Below, one piece after another: positions 26,301-39,000 of a stretch of DNA of 64,000 nt. The DNA comes from Setaria digitata (taxonomy: Eukaryota; Nematoda; Chromadorea; Rhabditida; Setariidae), in the NCBI GenBank assembly GCA_003640385.1, contig RCAB01000263.1, positions 24,310-88,309 on the forward strand. The letters are read 5' to 3'. Each line of letters opens with the position of its first letter. Position 1 is the first letter of the stretch. Under the pieces are notes generated by a model. It was not told the origin of the DNA, did not search any database, and saw nothing but the letters and a program-made list of their open reading frames with translations. Both the position numbers and the translations under genes were made by a program.

Positions 26301-29300
26301 CAATAATTGTTATTATTATTATTTATTATTATTATTGTTATTATTATTATTGATTATTATTATTTGTTATTATTTGCTATTATTATTATTTGTTGTTATT
26401 ATTATTTGTTATTATTATCGTTGTTATGCTAATGTTGTTATTGATTGATAGTTCAGTTAGTACTATTTTGAGTTGGTGATCGGTTGTTATTTGGAAGTCG
26501 CTTTCGACGTTTTGGTGCCCTTTAGGAAGTGGTTATAATGAGGCGCTGGAAAGGTAATAGGGTGAGGTAATCTATGGGCTTAAAACACACTAATTGTTTA
26601 CATTTTATGTCCTTTGTCGTTGTGGTTCATATTATGTGCTCATCTGTTTCTCGTCAAGTGTGAAACGATGTAGTTTGTGCTAGTCTGTTCCCTAGCATTC
26701 AATGACAGCTTATGATCTGTGTGATTGTTTCTGCAACATACTTTAGTCGTGATGTAAAATGCTTTAGTAACATTTGAAAGTGTGATTGTAAATCTATTCG
26801 ATTACATTTAGAAATCAGAATCTAGCCTGATAGAGTATTTATACCAAACAAGTCATTTGGGATTGCTTACTGAATGGAAAATGGCAACAACCAGCATAGC
26901 CAATTCTGCTCATTATATTGTTATGGAAAGGAATATACCTCATTAATCAATCATTTCAATTAAAAATTTTTTGGATTTCCATTTCAGCTTTTTTTTTTTT
27001 GGTAAATATGTCGGAATGGCTCCCTAATGAATAAAATATTTTTCGTTTAAGTTTAACTGATTTAAATTTCCAACTTACAAAGAATTTATTGCAAATTAAA
27101 CATATCTGTAATATATTTGTTTTGATTCTTTTATAAAGCCCTATATTTTGTTTATATGTGTCACTGAAAAATTGTTCCTAAATACTAACGAACGAAAAAT
27201 CCAACTGTGACTGATTTGAAGGATGTATAACATGAACTGCTGTCAATAAGTATTAAGATTATATGCATGTATCAAAATCTTCTGCTGTCACTGAATATTA
27301 AGGTTTTACATATATGAGAGGAGCTGAAAAAAAGAAGCTTGTCAAGTTTATCCACAAAAATATAAATAATGTTTGCGAAATGAAAAGGAATTGAATAAAA
27401 TTTCTAAAAGTTTTCGTTATGAGTTAGGATTTATTCGATTAAATTGCAAATGCGAAATTATGAGGATTTCATGTTGTGAACGTCGGATTGTTTTGTCAGA
27501 ATTTTAAATATTGATAACAAATATGTTCTGTAATAGGAGGATCATGGTCAAAAAGAAAAAAGCAATAATTTCATTATTTGGATGAGTAATATACCATTAA
27601 CTAGTAATATAGTGGTTCATTGCCATTTCTTTTCCGTATGGTTATGGGAGTTTGATTATTTATGAGAATTTTCAAATTCAGTATGAAATTTGGCTTATGG
27701 GATAAGATCTAAAGGACTCTAGGGAAAAGGAGATGTTTTTTTTTTTTTTATGAGAGCATAGGAGTGAAAGGCTTCAAAGAAGGAAGACAAAAAAAAAACC
27801 TTAGTAGACTTTAAAGATTTGTTAGTATCGAATTGATAGTATTCCCAAGAAGAAATTGCTTTTTTTCTTTTTTCTTTTTGAATATCGATGTAAAATTATA
27901 TAAACATACATCCTTCGTGCCCACATTCTTGATTTGTCTTTTTTTTTCTTATACACGCATTTTGAACACTAAAAAAAAAAACAAAAACCCTTGTCATCGG
28001 TCAAACTATTAATTCCATATAGAAATTTATATGATATGTCACTATTATTATACTACATCATATTCTTCTTTCTCTTAAGAATAAGACTAATTCATATCTA
28101 GATTTTCCAAAAATCTTTATTGGTTTATTTAATTTAGTCAGTGAAAACTGGAATTTAACTTCAAAAGAACAGATGAAAGTACCGGAAAGTAGCAAAGTAG
28201 TTGAACAATTGAAACACTTTTGACGTTTTCAAACGAGAAAATTTCCCAATTTATTAATATTGCTTCTACAAAAAATTGCTCATGTTACCAAAAGATACCT
28301 TTTGCAGGAAGTACATGCAATTGTTGAAGATCTTTCGCTGAGACTCGGAACATCAGGTGAAAGATGGTTACATTCAGCAACAAAAAGGCCGAAGTATTTC
28401 GAGTTTACACCAATCGAGCTCTATGCCATAACAGAAAGAATGAAGTTGGCTGAGCCAACAACAAATGGCATGTTATTTTTTGCAGTAAAATTTTTTGATT
28501 TATAGTATTATAGTGTGTGAAACGCTGTGCATGTTTTGAGAAAAAAAAAAAAAAAAAACTAGATTTCTGTTTTCTTAGAAAGAAAATTTTTTTATCTTTG
28601 TTTTCCCGAAGGAAAAATTGCAACACTGTTTTCGTGGAGAAAAGTACTTCATTGGACAATGATATAAATTTTTAATCTTTTAGGTGATGGGAAAACGGAT
28701 GTTGCAAATTATGTGGAATTTCTCCATAATGTTCGAAATTTAAAAGTTCGCGGTGCTCGAGGTTATGTTGGCACATCGAATGTCATATGGAATTCTTTAC
28801 CATTCGGGCTTAATTTATGTAAAAGCATCACAGCATTATGGGTATATTTCACATTACCGATAGTTGCTTCGGTTGTGCAACTGATTTTCCTGCAGTTCTG
28901 ATTTCCAGAAATTGACGGTCAGTCAGTTGAAATAGTTGTGAGTAATTCATCAGCTAATCACCAACTCCGCACCACAAATTTTCAGATCAGCGATTTTGAT
29001 GTGCGCATGATTCATGACTTATATTCAGTACGTAAGACATGTAGACGAATTGTCATCCATTACTCTATGAAAAAACTTTCTGTTAGTTTTGCTTCGAAAT
29101 TCCATTAATCAGATATCCATATCTGTCGAGGTTATGATCCCCTCCACATGTCAGAAAAAAATCTTACGTTTATTCATCACTTTTTTTTTAAGAGTGGATT
29201 TTTTTTTTAAGGATTTTCTCCTAGAACCCGATGAGACGCTGCCAATTGAGAATCATGAGAAATGGGATTCTCTCCAAGAAATTGATTTTTCATTCAATGA

Positions 29301-30796
29301 AGTTGAAGAAATTGATGAAAGTATTGTAAGTTTTCATAAGTGCCCAACTCAAACAGGAATAAATTCAAAGAAACAGGTTCGATGGAATTTTACATCTTGC
29401 TGTACTAAAACACCGAGTACGTCGTGAGTAGTTCTGAACTAACATCATATTTAAAGAATTACTTTATCTAATTTTCTAAAATTTCATTCAGTCCATTACA
29501 TTGAATGTTTGGATGAATTTGCAGAGTTTGTTGGATTTGGTGCGGAAAATGAACTTATCGCATAACCTTCTCACGGGTGTTGGAAATCACTTGCAACATC
29601 TCACAATGTTAACTGAACTTAATCTCTCGCACAATGCTATTGAAAATTTGGATTCTTGGTATGCGAAATTGGGCAATGTAAAGCGTTTGCATCTTGCTGG
29701 CAATAAAATATCTTCATTAAACGGTACATTCGTTTGTATCACATATCTAGGGAAATGAATTATAATTTATTGCTACGTGCAATGTTTTGGTAAAAAGTAC
29801 TTCAGTTTTTCACTTAACAATATCAGTAGTTCCATATTTTTTTCGAAATTACTTTTGAGGACTACATAAGTTATATTCTTTGGAGTTTCTGGATTTGACC
29901 GACAACAATATAGCTGAACCTGATGATATTCGAACAGTTGGTGTTCTTCCTTGCTTAGATCATCTTATTTTGAGAGGCAATCCAATCCAGCAAGTTATCG
30001 AATATAGAATAAAAGTTTTGGAACACTTTGGCGAAAGAGCTACGGAGGTTGTCGGTTTTATCTTCATTGAAGAACATATATTATGTCTTTCATGTTAAAG
30101 TAAAACATTTTGCCTTTGTAATTTTAATGAATTTTCAAGTCTAGTAATAGTAAAGACCTGAGACTCTATATTGAAACACTTTATATACTGTCAATTTTTC
30201 GTTCTAATTTGAATTCTCTTGGATGCAAATTTTAAAATTGTGTTTCGAGATTTGATTATTCGATTCTTCAGTGAAAATTTTTGATTGCTTTCAGTGGTGA
30301 TATTTATATTTGATTCGAACAGGTAAGCTCACAAAAACAGGAAGTTTCATGAAAGCACTCTAGTATTTTTGATCACTATTTCCATTTCACTGTTTAAAAT
30401 ATTTTAGGTGAAATTGGACAGCAGGAAACCTGATGAACGTGAAGCAGATACAATATCAGTTCGTTTAGCCTTGCGAAAGGCACGAGAGGAAAAAGAAGAA
30501 CAAACTCGAAAGAAGGCAATGGAAATTGATAAAAAATCCAGGTTTAGATATAACCATTTTTAATTTGATTTCCATCGGAGGACTGAGTTGCACCTTTGCT
30601 ATTCGTGCTTATCATTGGAAACGAGCGGATTTATTCGAATTCTTTGAAATCAGCCACTATTAATCTAAAATAAATATTGAAGTCGTTTATGTGGATTTGT
30701 TTCACCGATTAGGACAACAGTTTTTTTTTGGACAATTTGGATAATTGCAGATCCCTGTCAGGGCACGATACAGCCGCTCCAGTTCGTTCGTTTTGA
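15914..30796 (+). CDS. NISCH: Nischarin (IRAS) orthologue: PX domain plus leucine-rich repeats (491 aa, 11 exons)
   Basis: Exons: 15914-16009, 16293-16433, 16582-16725, 28308-28467, 28684-28841, 28986-29081, 29212-29325, 29525-29723, 29860-30047, 30408-30541, 30751-30796 (1476 nt, in frame). The PX domain spans about residues 25-127: VYIIKV, WTVERRYSDF and FLPPKKLVGN closely match vertebrate nischarin, then a NERR helix and AHFLDF. The middle carries the nischarin-type FTPIELYAITE and GTSN motifs. LRRs at about 285-410 include EIDESI, NLSHN, AKLGNV, LAGNKI, GLHKLYSL and FGERATEV. The protein then ends in a charged helix and PVRSF. Family knowledge: nischarin binds phosphoinositides through PX, resides on endosomes, and regulates integrin alpha5, Rac/PAK and LKB1 signalling. 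The ~1000-residue C-terminal part of human nischarin is absent; the length resembles short IRAS isoforms. Intron 3 is 11.6 kb and holds an antisense gene. Intron 4 appears to be GC-AG. The orthology call rests on co-linear matches across all exons. Confidence 0.88.
17352..17357 (-). terminator. Candidate polyadenylation signal of the TMEM121-like gene
   Basis: AATAAA on the minus strand, about 170 nt beyond the TGA at 17524-17526. It is the nearest match to the consensus downstream of that stop. AATAAA is frequent by chance in such AT-rich DNA. Confidence 0.35.
17524..19806 (-). CDS. TMEM121: TMEM121/TMEM121B(CECR6)-family multipass membrane protein, nested gene
   Basis: Minus-strand exons in reading order: 19594-19806, 18892-19116, 18681-18775, 18337-18558, 17891-18058, 17524-17754, all phase-compatible with GT-AG introns of 116-477 nt. 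From the Met at 19607-19609 the product is 318 aa, almost the length of human TMEM121 (319). Landmarks align in order: the first helix with LLDFYY; GADSLVIVILIW; WIGWFLYSTVLAGKV; DDHLFRLGLSLSAP; FDLIDTICFLDLLW; LPFWLDV; and near the C-terminus ILMMKNI followed by LQYWRHKK. About six hydrophobic helices are visible. The biochemical role of the family is poorly known; mammalian members are linked to cardiac and growth signalling. The first exon stays open upstream of that Met for 65 codons rich in Glu, and its acceptor phase needs one more base, so a short upstream exon with the true start is probably missing. The gene lies wholly inside nischarin intron 3, antisense. Confidence 0.8.
23273..23327. 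repeat. (CT)n microsatellite
   Basis: A nearly pure CT tract with occasional interruptions, inside nischarin intron 3. Confidence 0.9.
24443..24512. repeat. (TA)n microsatellite enclosing an assembly gap
   Basis: TA dinucleotides on both sides of 29 undetermined bases (24463-24491). The true repeat length is unknown. Confidence 0.9.
25494..25632. repeat. Degenerate (GTA)n/(AGT)n repeat
   Basis: Runs of GTAGTA with AGC, GGA and ATA variants. It translates as long Tyr- or Leu-rich frames on the minus strand that are not genes. Confidence 0.8.
26179..26436. repeat. (TTA)n/(ATT)n triplet repeat, ~260 bp
   Basis: Nearly continuous ATT/TTA triplets with a small reversed AATAAT block near 26270-26310, which makes local hairpins possible. 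The Ile- and Leu-rich frames over it are repeat translation. Confidence 0.9.
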
Positions 30797-32820
30797 GCCA
30801 GTGTCAACCAATTCCTGACATGGCAGTCCTGGAATATTACTTAATTTGTGGTACAGAAAGTTGTGTAGAGGGAGAAACATTCATTCTGTTCATATCGCCT
30901 CTTCTATTTAAATTATTTAATTTTCGCCGTATTTTAATTTTATTATATTGTCTTTCATGTACCATACAAGCTCATAATTCCTGTTGCCTTGTACTTATTC
31001 ACAAAGTCTTTTCGATATTTCCATCAATTCATACCTTTTGGACTTATTTCTGGTATTTACTTAGTTCTCATTTATGGTTCCAAGATTTTTCGCACCTTTT
31101 TTTTTTTCCATTTCCTACCTTTTCATACAAACTTGATGATCTGTTAACAGCAACGAATCGGGAATTAAATAAACATCTAGCCAGTTACTTTTGTAAAGAT
31201 TAATGGTCGTCCCTGTACGTTATGTAATTAAATCTTTTTAGCTTTCGATGATAATAAGTACTACAATGAATATTTGGATAATCTCGGTACTTCAATATTT
31301 TTCTATTAAAGTTTACTGTGGCGGAATTGGTCTTATTGCATAATTTATTTCCTGGAAGTTTATTTTTTCAGATTCCTGCTATCTGTTTTATCATGAGCTG
31401 TTGAACTAGATTTTGACGTGGTCCAATGAAATGAATGATTTGTATTTCGAATAATATAGTGAAATGATTAATAATAATGTGATCAGTGGTAATAAATTTG
31501 CCAAATTCAAAGAAATCATAGAATAAGTTAAGTTTGAGTTCAGGAAAAAAACGAAGTAAATGAACAAGAGACAACATCATGCTATCTTAATAATGACTTT
31601 CAATTAATAAACTAAATTTGGGCGGTTTATTTCAACATTATGAACATAGATGGTTGTAAACGGTCGTGCTGATTCTATTATCTGTAATTATGAAATTACG
31701 AAATTGTGTGTTGGACTATGAGTTTACAAGCATTAAGGTACAAATGTACTAGATAATTACTGAAACAAACAGATATTGTATAATTGGGTCAACCGGTGAT
31801 GCATTGAAGGCCATAATTTTGGGGTTGTTACGTGTAGCATCCTTGGCCAAGAAGGGTTGCTGAGGTATTTTTAGACTTAATTCTCAGTAGAGCTATTTTT
31901 TATATTTGCTATATCATTAAAATTTATGCCTTTCACATATTTTTTCAAATCATTGTCCATGAAAAAAGCAGTAGAGGCTTATCATTATTGATAAGAACAG
32001 AGATTATTGTTACGTTTGTCTTGATTGGACTGAATATGCTTTATACGGAAGTATAAAGTGAAAACACTGAATTTGAATTATTTGAAGCGATTACTTTCAA
32101 TGAGTAAAGTCTCAGTATATTCCGTAAGGACTCAAACTTAGCTTCAAAAACGCAGCAGAACAAGAAAAGATGCTATAGCTTACTTGAGAACTAGAACTTT
32201 GTTACATTAAAAGTTCATCATACTCTCTGATAATGACAACATTGCTACTGATGAAAGCTATTTGATAAAGGTCAAAATGTTTTAAATCTGTAAGTAATTT
32301 CTGCGCACTGTAAAGATTTACAAGAGTTAAGTAAAGTTTGATTTTAGCTTCTAGCCCTTAATTATTAAAATTATTTAGTTATAACGTGCTAAAGCGTCAC
32401 CTAATTAATGATGGTATGATTGCGTGTTGATCTCAGTTGACTTCCGGAAATGATCATCACAAATCGACAGGCTGTTGCATTTAATCCATTTGGTGGATTA
32501 AATTTCCATGATTCAGATGGTGTAACTCTTTTCAGTTTGCATAAAACTTTTAGAGCATATTATGTATTGGTTTCCTAGATTGTCCAGTTGGTGGTAACTC
32601 CACGTTTGTTACATGTTCGGAATGCAATGTCTAAGGAAATTTAAGTATGGTCTAATTCAGTTGTTAACAACTGAGATAGAAGAACTGAAAATACATTTAA
32701 TGAATTTTGGAAATTGGAAAATTCACAACGAACTGAGAGATCAGTACAACTTTACTTTACTATCATCAGGGAAGCTCAGTGATACACATCTAGTAATTTT
32801 TCACTGATGTATTGAGTAAA

Positions 32821-33643
32821 TCAGGTAATTTCTGCCCGCTTTTGAAGATGAAATGAAGCAATTAATGAAGTTAGAAATACAATGATAGCTAAGAATGCAT
32901 GGGTTTGTTTAATTTTGTATTTGGGAATGGATTTGCTCCCGTGAGAAAACATCACCTTGTCAGTTCTAAGGCGGTCTCCGTTAATCATTACCGTTACTGA
33001 GTAAATAAAAGCTTTACCATTTCGTTGACATGTCACATTGCGCCAACTTGTTACTACATTTTGTTGCATATAGAATAATTTCACAACTACCATATATTTA
33101 CTAGTGAAATTAGTGAAAATATTTAAAAATTTTTTGCATTCTATAAATTTAATTAATTTTTATTTTTTCTCTTTTTTTTTCAAAACTTTGAACTATTTAA
33201 TTCAGTAAAAATACAACTGTAATTGGCAAATTTTAGAATATTAGTCTTTCTAACAATCAATGAAAAAAGAAAAATTTTGGAATAATACGAAACGGTTTTG
33301 CTGAGTGAGTAATATGGAATTATTCAAGAATTTCAAGCACCTTCCGAATGAACAAACTGAAAATTTCGATTTTTTTTTTTATAAAATGTGTTTGCCAATA
33401 AAGGAATTGAAAATTTCCACATGATTTTTGTATTTCTGAACGGTAAGTTGACAAGAAATAATTTGCAATACTTAATGATCCATAAATGAGAGAGACAACT
33501 GTCCCAAGAATACTATCTTTATATGTCAAAATTGTATGTATACTTAAAGGATCGATTTGACTGGCCCATGTTTGCCTGGTCAGATTTTCAGTATGTGACA
33601 TTTCTTGATCCATATAATCTGCTAGGTAAATTTTCTTCATCAT
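32821..33643 (-). CDS. Weak candidate: small two-pass membrane protein (two exons, 162 aa)
   Basis: Minus-strand exon 33421-33643 begins with MMKKIYLADYMDQEM and contains a hydrophobic stretch (SILGTVVSLIYG). It can be spliced (donor GTGGAA, acceptor ATGGTAG) to 32821-33086. That second exon has a possible N-glycosylation site (NVT), a Cys, and a second hydrophobic helix near the C-terminus (FLAIIVFLTSLI), ending HLQKRAEIT. Codon use is more balanced than in surrounding frames. The first exon is open upstream to an acceptor-like TTATGCAG near 33680, so more exons could exist. No family is recognised, and the intron assignment is one of several possible. Confidence 0.28.
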
Positions 33644-33891
33644 TATAATTAACTTCTGTGACAGTTCCGTTATTCTGCATAAAAAAATCTGATACTTTGA
33701 GCAAAAAGAAAAAAAGTAGAATTTTAATGAAATATTAAAAGCTACTAATTAAAAAAAAAAAAAAAAAAGCAGAAAGAAATGATACTAAAATGATCAAATT
33801 TTGGTGCTAAATAGATTGAATTTCAAAATTATTTAGTATATTTATGTTACGAATTCTTAACAGTTCCGCTAAACCGTTGAAATAGTGTGAG

Positions 33892-34135
33892 TTAATTTTT
33901 GAATTAAATAAGCCAATTTTAAAAGCAATTATATTCATGCAGTAAGTTTAAAAATAATAGTATTTACGTCATCATAGCAAGTCCTCGACTATTTCTACCT
34001 GAATCAAATATGGATTAATTTTTGAGCTAAATAAGTTAATTTTAAAAGTAATTATATTTATATATAAGCTTAAAGTCACCTATGTCATAACAATTTCTCG
34101 ACAATCCCACTAAAATCAGACATAGATTATTTCGA
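33892..34135. repeat. Diverged tandem duplication, ~123-bp unit
   Basis: TTAATTTTTGA at 33892 recurs at 34015. After each copy follow similar AATAAG, AATTTTAAAAG, AATTATATT and CGTCAT/TGTCAT stretches and a TCTCGAC/CCTCGAC motif. Partial sequence left of 33892 resembles the tail of a further copy. Confidence 0.7.
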
Positions 34136-35086
34136 TTCCACTGCTTCGTTTCCTTTTCTTTTCTAAACAAAAAAAAATAGTGAAAATTCAAAAACAATCA
34201 TTTCACTTCATATACACTTTTTCTTCTACCATTTTCTTTTTCTTTTTCTTTTTGTATTTCAATTGTTAGAAAAGCTTTGATAACTCGATAAATTATTGTG
34301 CTATTTCTCTTGCCTCTCTTTTTTTTTCTTTTTTTTTTTTTTTTTTTTTGATATATCATTTAGATTAGTTGTAAGCACTTTCAGTCTAGGATCTGAAGGA
34401 GAGTAAAAAAAAAAAAAAAAAAAAAGAAAGAACAAAAAAAGAAGAAAGCTGCTAGTGAAAAAGATTAATTAGGATGATGAATAATAAAGTCGGCACCTGA
34501 TGATGATAGGAAGATGAAGAAGATGGTAAGAAAATAGGAAAAGCTTGATTGAAATTGATACCATTTGCTTGGCTCAAAACTTTTGTCGTAATCATCTGAT
34601 TGTGGTAGTAAAAAAAAAGCTACTATATAATGCTGCTTTCAAAGGCAGATAATCTTGGACGTCTGGAGATTTAATGAGGTTCAAATGAAGCTATCAATGC
34701 TTCTGATAAGGTTAGAAGAGGAGAAGGGTAGAAAAAAAGACGCGCCTGTTCCATATCCTATAAACTGAAGTAGTAACTTATATAGCAAGAATAACTCATT
34801 ATTATTATTATTTGTGTCAGAAAAAAGAAATCTAGTAGCATAGCAAATGCGGAGAGTGGAAAGGTCGAGGTTTTGAGGTTGAGATCGAGATCGGGTAGAG
34901 TAGATGAGATGTTATAGGAAAGGAAAAGAGGGTTTTTGCATGGGGATCAATCTACTTCAGGAATAAAAACCTCCTGACGCCATCAGTCAACAGATCATTC
35001 TTTCCTTATTTTGTTTCTTACAAAAATGTCATTCATTTAAGAAGGCATTTTTATTGCATATGTCTGTTCATTACTGTTCCTTATTC

Positions 35087-35128
<42 letters not shown>

Positions 35129-36033
35129 TTACTTTTAAATTTCAAATTCATATCAACTACAATAGTGAATTAAAGAATAAAAAAAAAAGCCATTAGCATC
35201 AATATTAGTTTTATTTATTTATTTTTCCATTATTGGCAATTATTAAAAATGGAAAAAAAGATCTGAAAATAAGAAATTAAATTTTGCTATTAAATAATGG
35301 ATTAATTTTAAACTATCACATAAACAGTGATATATTCCATTTAACATCAACATTTTCCTTTTTAATTTTTGCTGAAAAACAAAATTGCAAAATTTAGCAA
35401 GAAATAAATAAATATTCATTGAAAATAGTTTGAACAAATTTTTTTTCTTTTATATGGCAAACATAGAGTTTGTTTACTGTATTATTTGGAACACTTTCAA
35501 ATATTTTCTATTTTTAAATAATTTCAAGCAAATGGTTATTTTAAATGCACAACTGAATGAAATTGGAACAAAATAGGAAAGAAAGATATAATTTTCAAAT
35601 ATCTAAAAAAAAAAAAACTAAAAATGTAATTGAAAATGTTTATGAATAAAGCCAACTTAAAAAGGTAATTGATATTATGCGTAATCTTATCAAACATATA
35701 ATTTGCTTTTTTATTACAGTTATTGTTCAATATACATAAATAAATAGTTAATTCATTGCTAATACCAGCTTTAAATCCACGTGTAATGTATATTCTTGTA
35801 GAATGTTTAATTTAATATTTCATTGCAATTGTTTTCAAAAAATTAAAACAAATCATCTACGTATTGTTAATGAAAATATTTTATTCAAATTTAATCACTA
35901 ATAAGAATAACAACAACAAAAGTTCGCTTATCCAAGTTTTGAAAAATATTGGATCAGGAAAATCGATCGATTTAAGTAAGGTAATAAATAGGCTTAGTAA
36001 TTTGACTTCTATAAAATAATAATTATACTTAAA

Positions 36034-36092
<59 letters not shown>
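36034..36092. repeat. (TCTA)n tetranucleotide repeat
   Basis: About 14 perfect TCTA/ATCT units ending at one undetermined base (36093), then a short TA run. Confidence 0.95.
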
Positions 36093-39000
36093 NTATATGT
36101 TCTTTTATATATATATAAAGAACAAGAAAGATGAAACTTGATCTTATTCGGGTTGAAGAATAAACATGAATGGAATCGAAATAGTACCGCTAGTGCTTGA
36201 GACATTGATGAGTACAATTGAGGTTTGTTTGAGTAACCCACCTCGAGCTCATGCTTCATCTTCTTCCTTTTAAACATTTCATTCGTTATTGACCTATAAT
36301 TACTTTACCTTCTTTATTTTATCTGTATATCATATCAAATAGGTATTATCAAATTTTCATGATAAAATTGCCATCAGAAAAAAAAAAAAAAAAATGGGAC
36401 AAAAAAAAACGAGGACAGTAAAACATTTTATTTTTGGTACAGTTTAGATGTAACAGTGCAAATTAATTAATACGGTAAGTATTGTTTATATATTATATAT
36501 TAATTGATAAATTAATCAGTAGCAAGAGTAAAAAAAAAGACTCCTTTCTGTAAATGATTTTTCGAATTTAAATTAATTTTCAATTTCATCAACTGTTACC
36601 AAATATTGGTTGCAAACAACAATGCAACATTTTGATTGGTTATGAAATAATTTTTAGAAAAGAAGTTTCCAGGATATAGCTATTCTATTACATCTCTCTT
36701 TTGCTGATTAATCATAAATAACAACTGGTAGATTCAAAATTTTTTTTCTTTATGGTGATGTTTTTCGAAATTTAATTTTATTACCAAATATGTAAATTTG
36801 TTTAATAACTTCTTCCCTCACACCTCCTCTCCTGAAATATTATCGGTGAACTATTTTAATTTACTAGTTGTTTCAAATACGATGTATTGTTTATTGATAA
36901 GAACGTTATGGCTTCATTTATCTCATTTAATTAATATGAGATTTTCAATGTTAAAATTATTCTTTGTTGTGTCTTTTTTTTTTGGCCGTATTGAAAAATT
37001 TTAGGAATAAAAAATTTACTCTAATTTCTTTTTAATTTCATTTCCAATCTCCCGAGTTGTAAAGGAAATTTTTGTGCAGCAAATGGCATTTTAGTGATGA
37101 TTTACTTTTGATGTTAGCTGATTGAGGGTTACCTTTCCACTTAAAGCCGTCTTATTTCCGTGAGAATATTGTCATCTATGCCTGATCAAACGCATCATAA
37201 CTCTCTAAACTATTTATCAATTCGGTTCAAGCCAGTACTTCAATGAATACTTGCTAACACTTCATTCCTCTTTAACCGATCACTTTGTTTCATCGATTTT
37301 ACCTAATATATTTTTGAATCTTTGTTTAAAAATGTCAGTTTAACAATATTAAACTTCATAGATATTTAAGTAAATAAACCTTTAAAATTCAATTTACTCG
37401 AAATCAAATAATCGTCTTTACTCTTTTCTCATTCTTTTTTATATTAAATTTCTTCTGTTTAAAAATGAGGCTTTTATTTAAAAGAGGTCAAAGTGATACC
37501 AAAAACGATAAGTATTATTGAGAAGGGAAAAGGTTATATTATCAAGTCTAGAATAGTTTAACTAGGGTAGCATGATGTGAGTAGTGGTAAATTTGTGGAT
37601 AGTAGTGATAAAAGAGTGTTGTGATAGTAGTTGTTGTATTATTAGTAGTAATAGTAGCAGCGTGACCCGAGTAGTTTTCTCTGATAAGGATGGAAAGGTA
37701 TACAAATGATGAAGACACATGCCCTGAGATTGATCGTTTTGAGACAATCATTGATATGATAACGATAACTTTCATTCATGTAGATCGCAAATGACTTTCA
37801 GGCTATCATTTACTGATAACATCATTTGGCAACATTTGCTCCTTTCCATACGTTTCCAGATTTTCTCTTTTCATATTTTTATGTGATAATTCACCAATCA
37901 TTTTTTTTTTTTTTTTTTTTTGAAATTCCTTTATAGTGAAGAAAAAATGAGAATTTTTCTGGATTTTGAAAATGTTCAAAATTTGAAATTTTGATAAATT
38001 TGTTGATTGTTTTAAAATGAAATAGTTTTTAAATGATAATAATATAACCAATCATTTTTTTTTTTTTTTTGGAAATTACTTCATCAATGATAATTTGATA
38101 GAAAAAAAAAAAAACAGAAAAAAAAGAGCTATCATGATGCATCATGTTAATTAAGACTTAGTGACATAGCAATTCCATTGATTTTCAACTGACTCATCTC
38201 TTTTTTTTCATCAAAAAATTAATCTTTTTTTTTCCACTGATAATGATAAAATCTATTATTCTTATAAACAATAATTTTAAATATTTGCTAAAATTTCTTT
38301 TCATTTAATGAGAAATTTTGAATGATAAGCAAAATTTGAATTTTTTTTGGCGCTAGATCTCTTTCGATCATTTTAAAATGTATATTAATTAAGAATATTA
38401 TCAAAATACTTTGCTTGTTTATTTCAAAAGACCAATAGCGAACTACTGGTATATGAACTTTTTAAGATTTTTCTATCATAATTACTACATAATGCTAATT
38501 AACACATTTTGATTCATTGCACAAAATAAACTATGTGCTAATTAACCAAGACAATTTTTTGTTTCATTTGTTAAATTAGCTATTAATTTTGTTGAATTTT
38601 TCTATTATATTGGAAAAAAAAAACATTTTTTCTTTTCATTCTTTATTTTTTACAAGTCATATTTGTAAAGATTACACTTCCTCAGTCATTTCACACTTTA
38701 TTTTCCTTTGAATGATGGGCCACCGTTCTTCTAAGGTTTTGCATTTGCTTTATTAATACAGCTGCTTAATTATGTGATTTTAAGAATCTAATGAATTTCA
38801 TTAATTATGGATCTTTCTTACTAATACTAATACTCATTTTTAGCCATGCTATAGCATAGCTTTATCATCGCATCATCTATATTAAACTTGAACAAATGCT
38901 CATTTTTATTCAAATCCATTTCAAATTTTAATTAGAGAAAAATTACTTGTCATTGCAAACAAGTCATTGTTAAATTAGTTCATAGTCAACAAAATTGTTA

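Larger units (their letters stand above)
16726..28307 (+). other. Giant intron 3 of nischarin
   Basis: An 11,582-nt intron, donor TAC/GTTAGT and acceptor CTTTTTGCAG/GAA, splitting the protein between FQEY and EVHAI. The join is supported by co-linearity with vertebrate nischarin across the boundary. Other introns of the gene are 130-360 nt. It contains the antisense TMEM121-like gene (17524-19806), CT, TA, AGT and ATT repeats (23.2-26.4 kb), and a short assembly gap. Two weak plus-strand exon-like blocks at 21229-21364 and 22188-22300 are discussed in the findings. Confidence 0.8.

Noticed and set aside
26075..26448. Ile/Tyr/Leu-rich frames suggesting a membrane protein
   Set aside because: Direct translation of the ATT repeat.
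28905..29027. Exon starting at the TTTCCAG acceptor (IDGQSVEIV...)
   Set aside because: Its phase does not fit the preceding exon. Joining 28841 directly to 28986 gives ISDFDVRMIHDL, which matches the nischarin sequence exactly in spacing.
30745..31203. 152-codon open frame overlapping the end of nischarin
   Set aside because: It is out of frame with the last nischarin exon and turns into Phe/Leu-rich AT translation without domain features.
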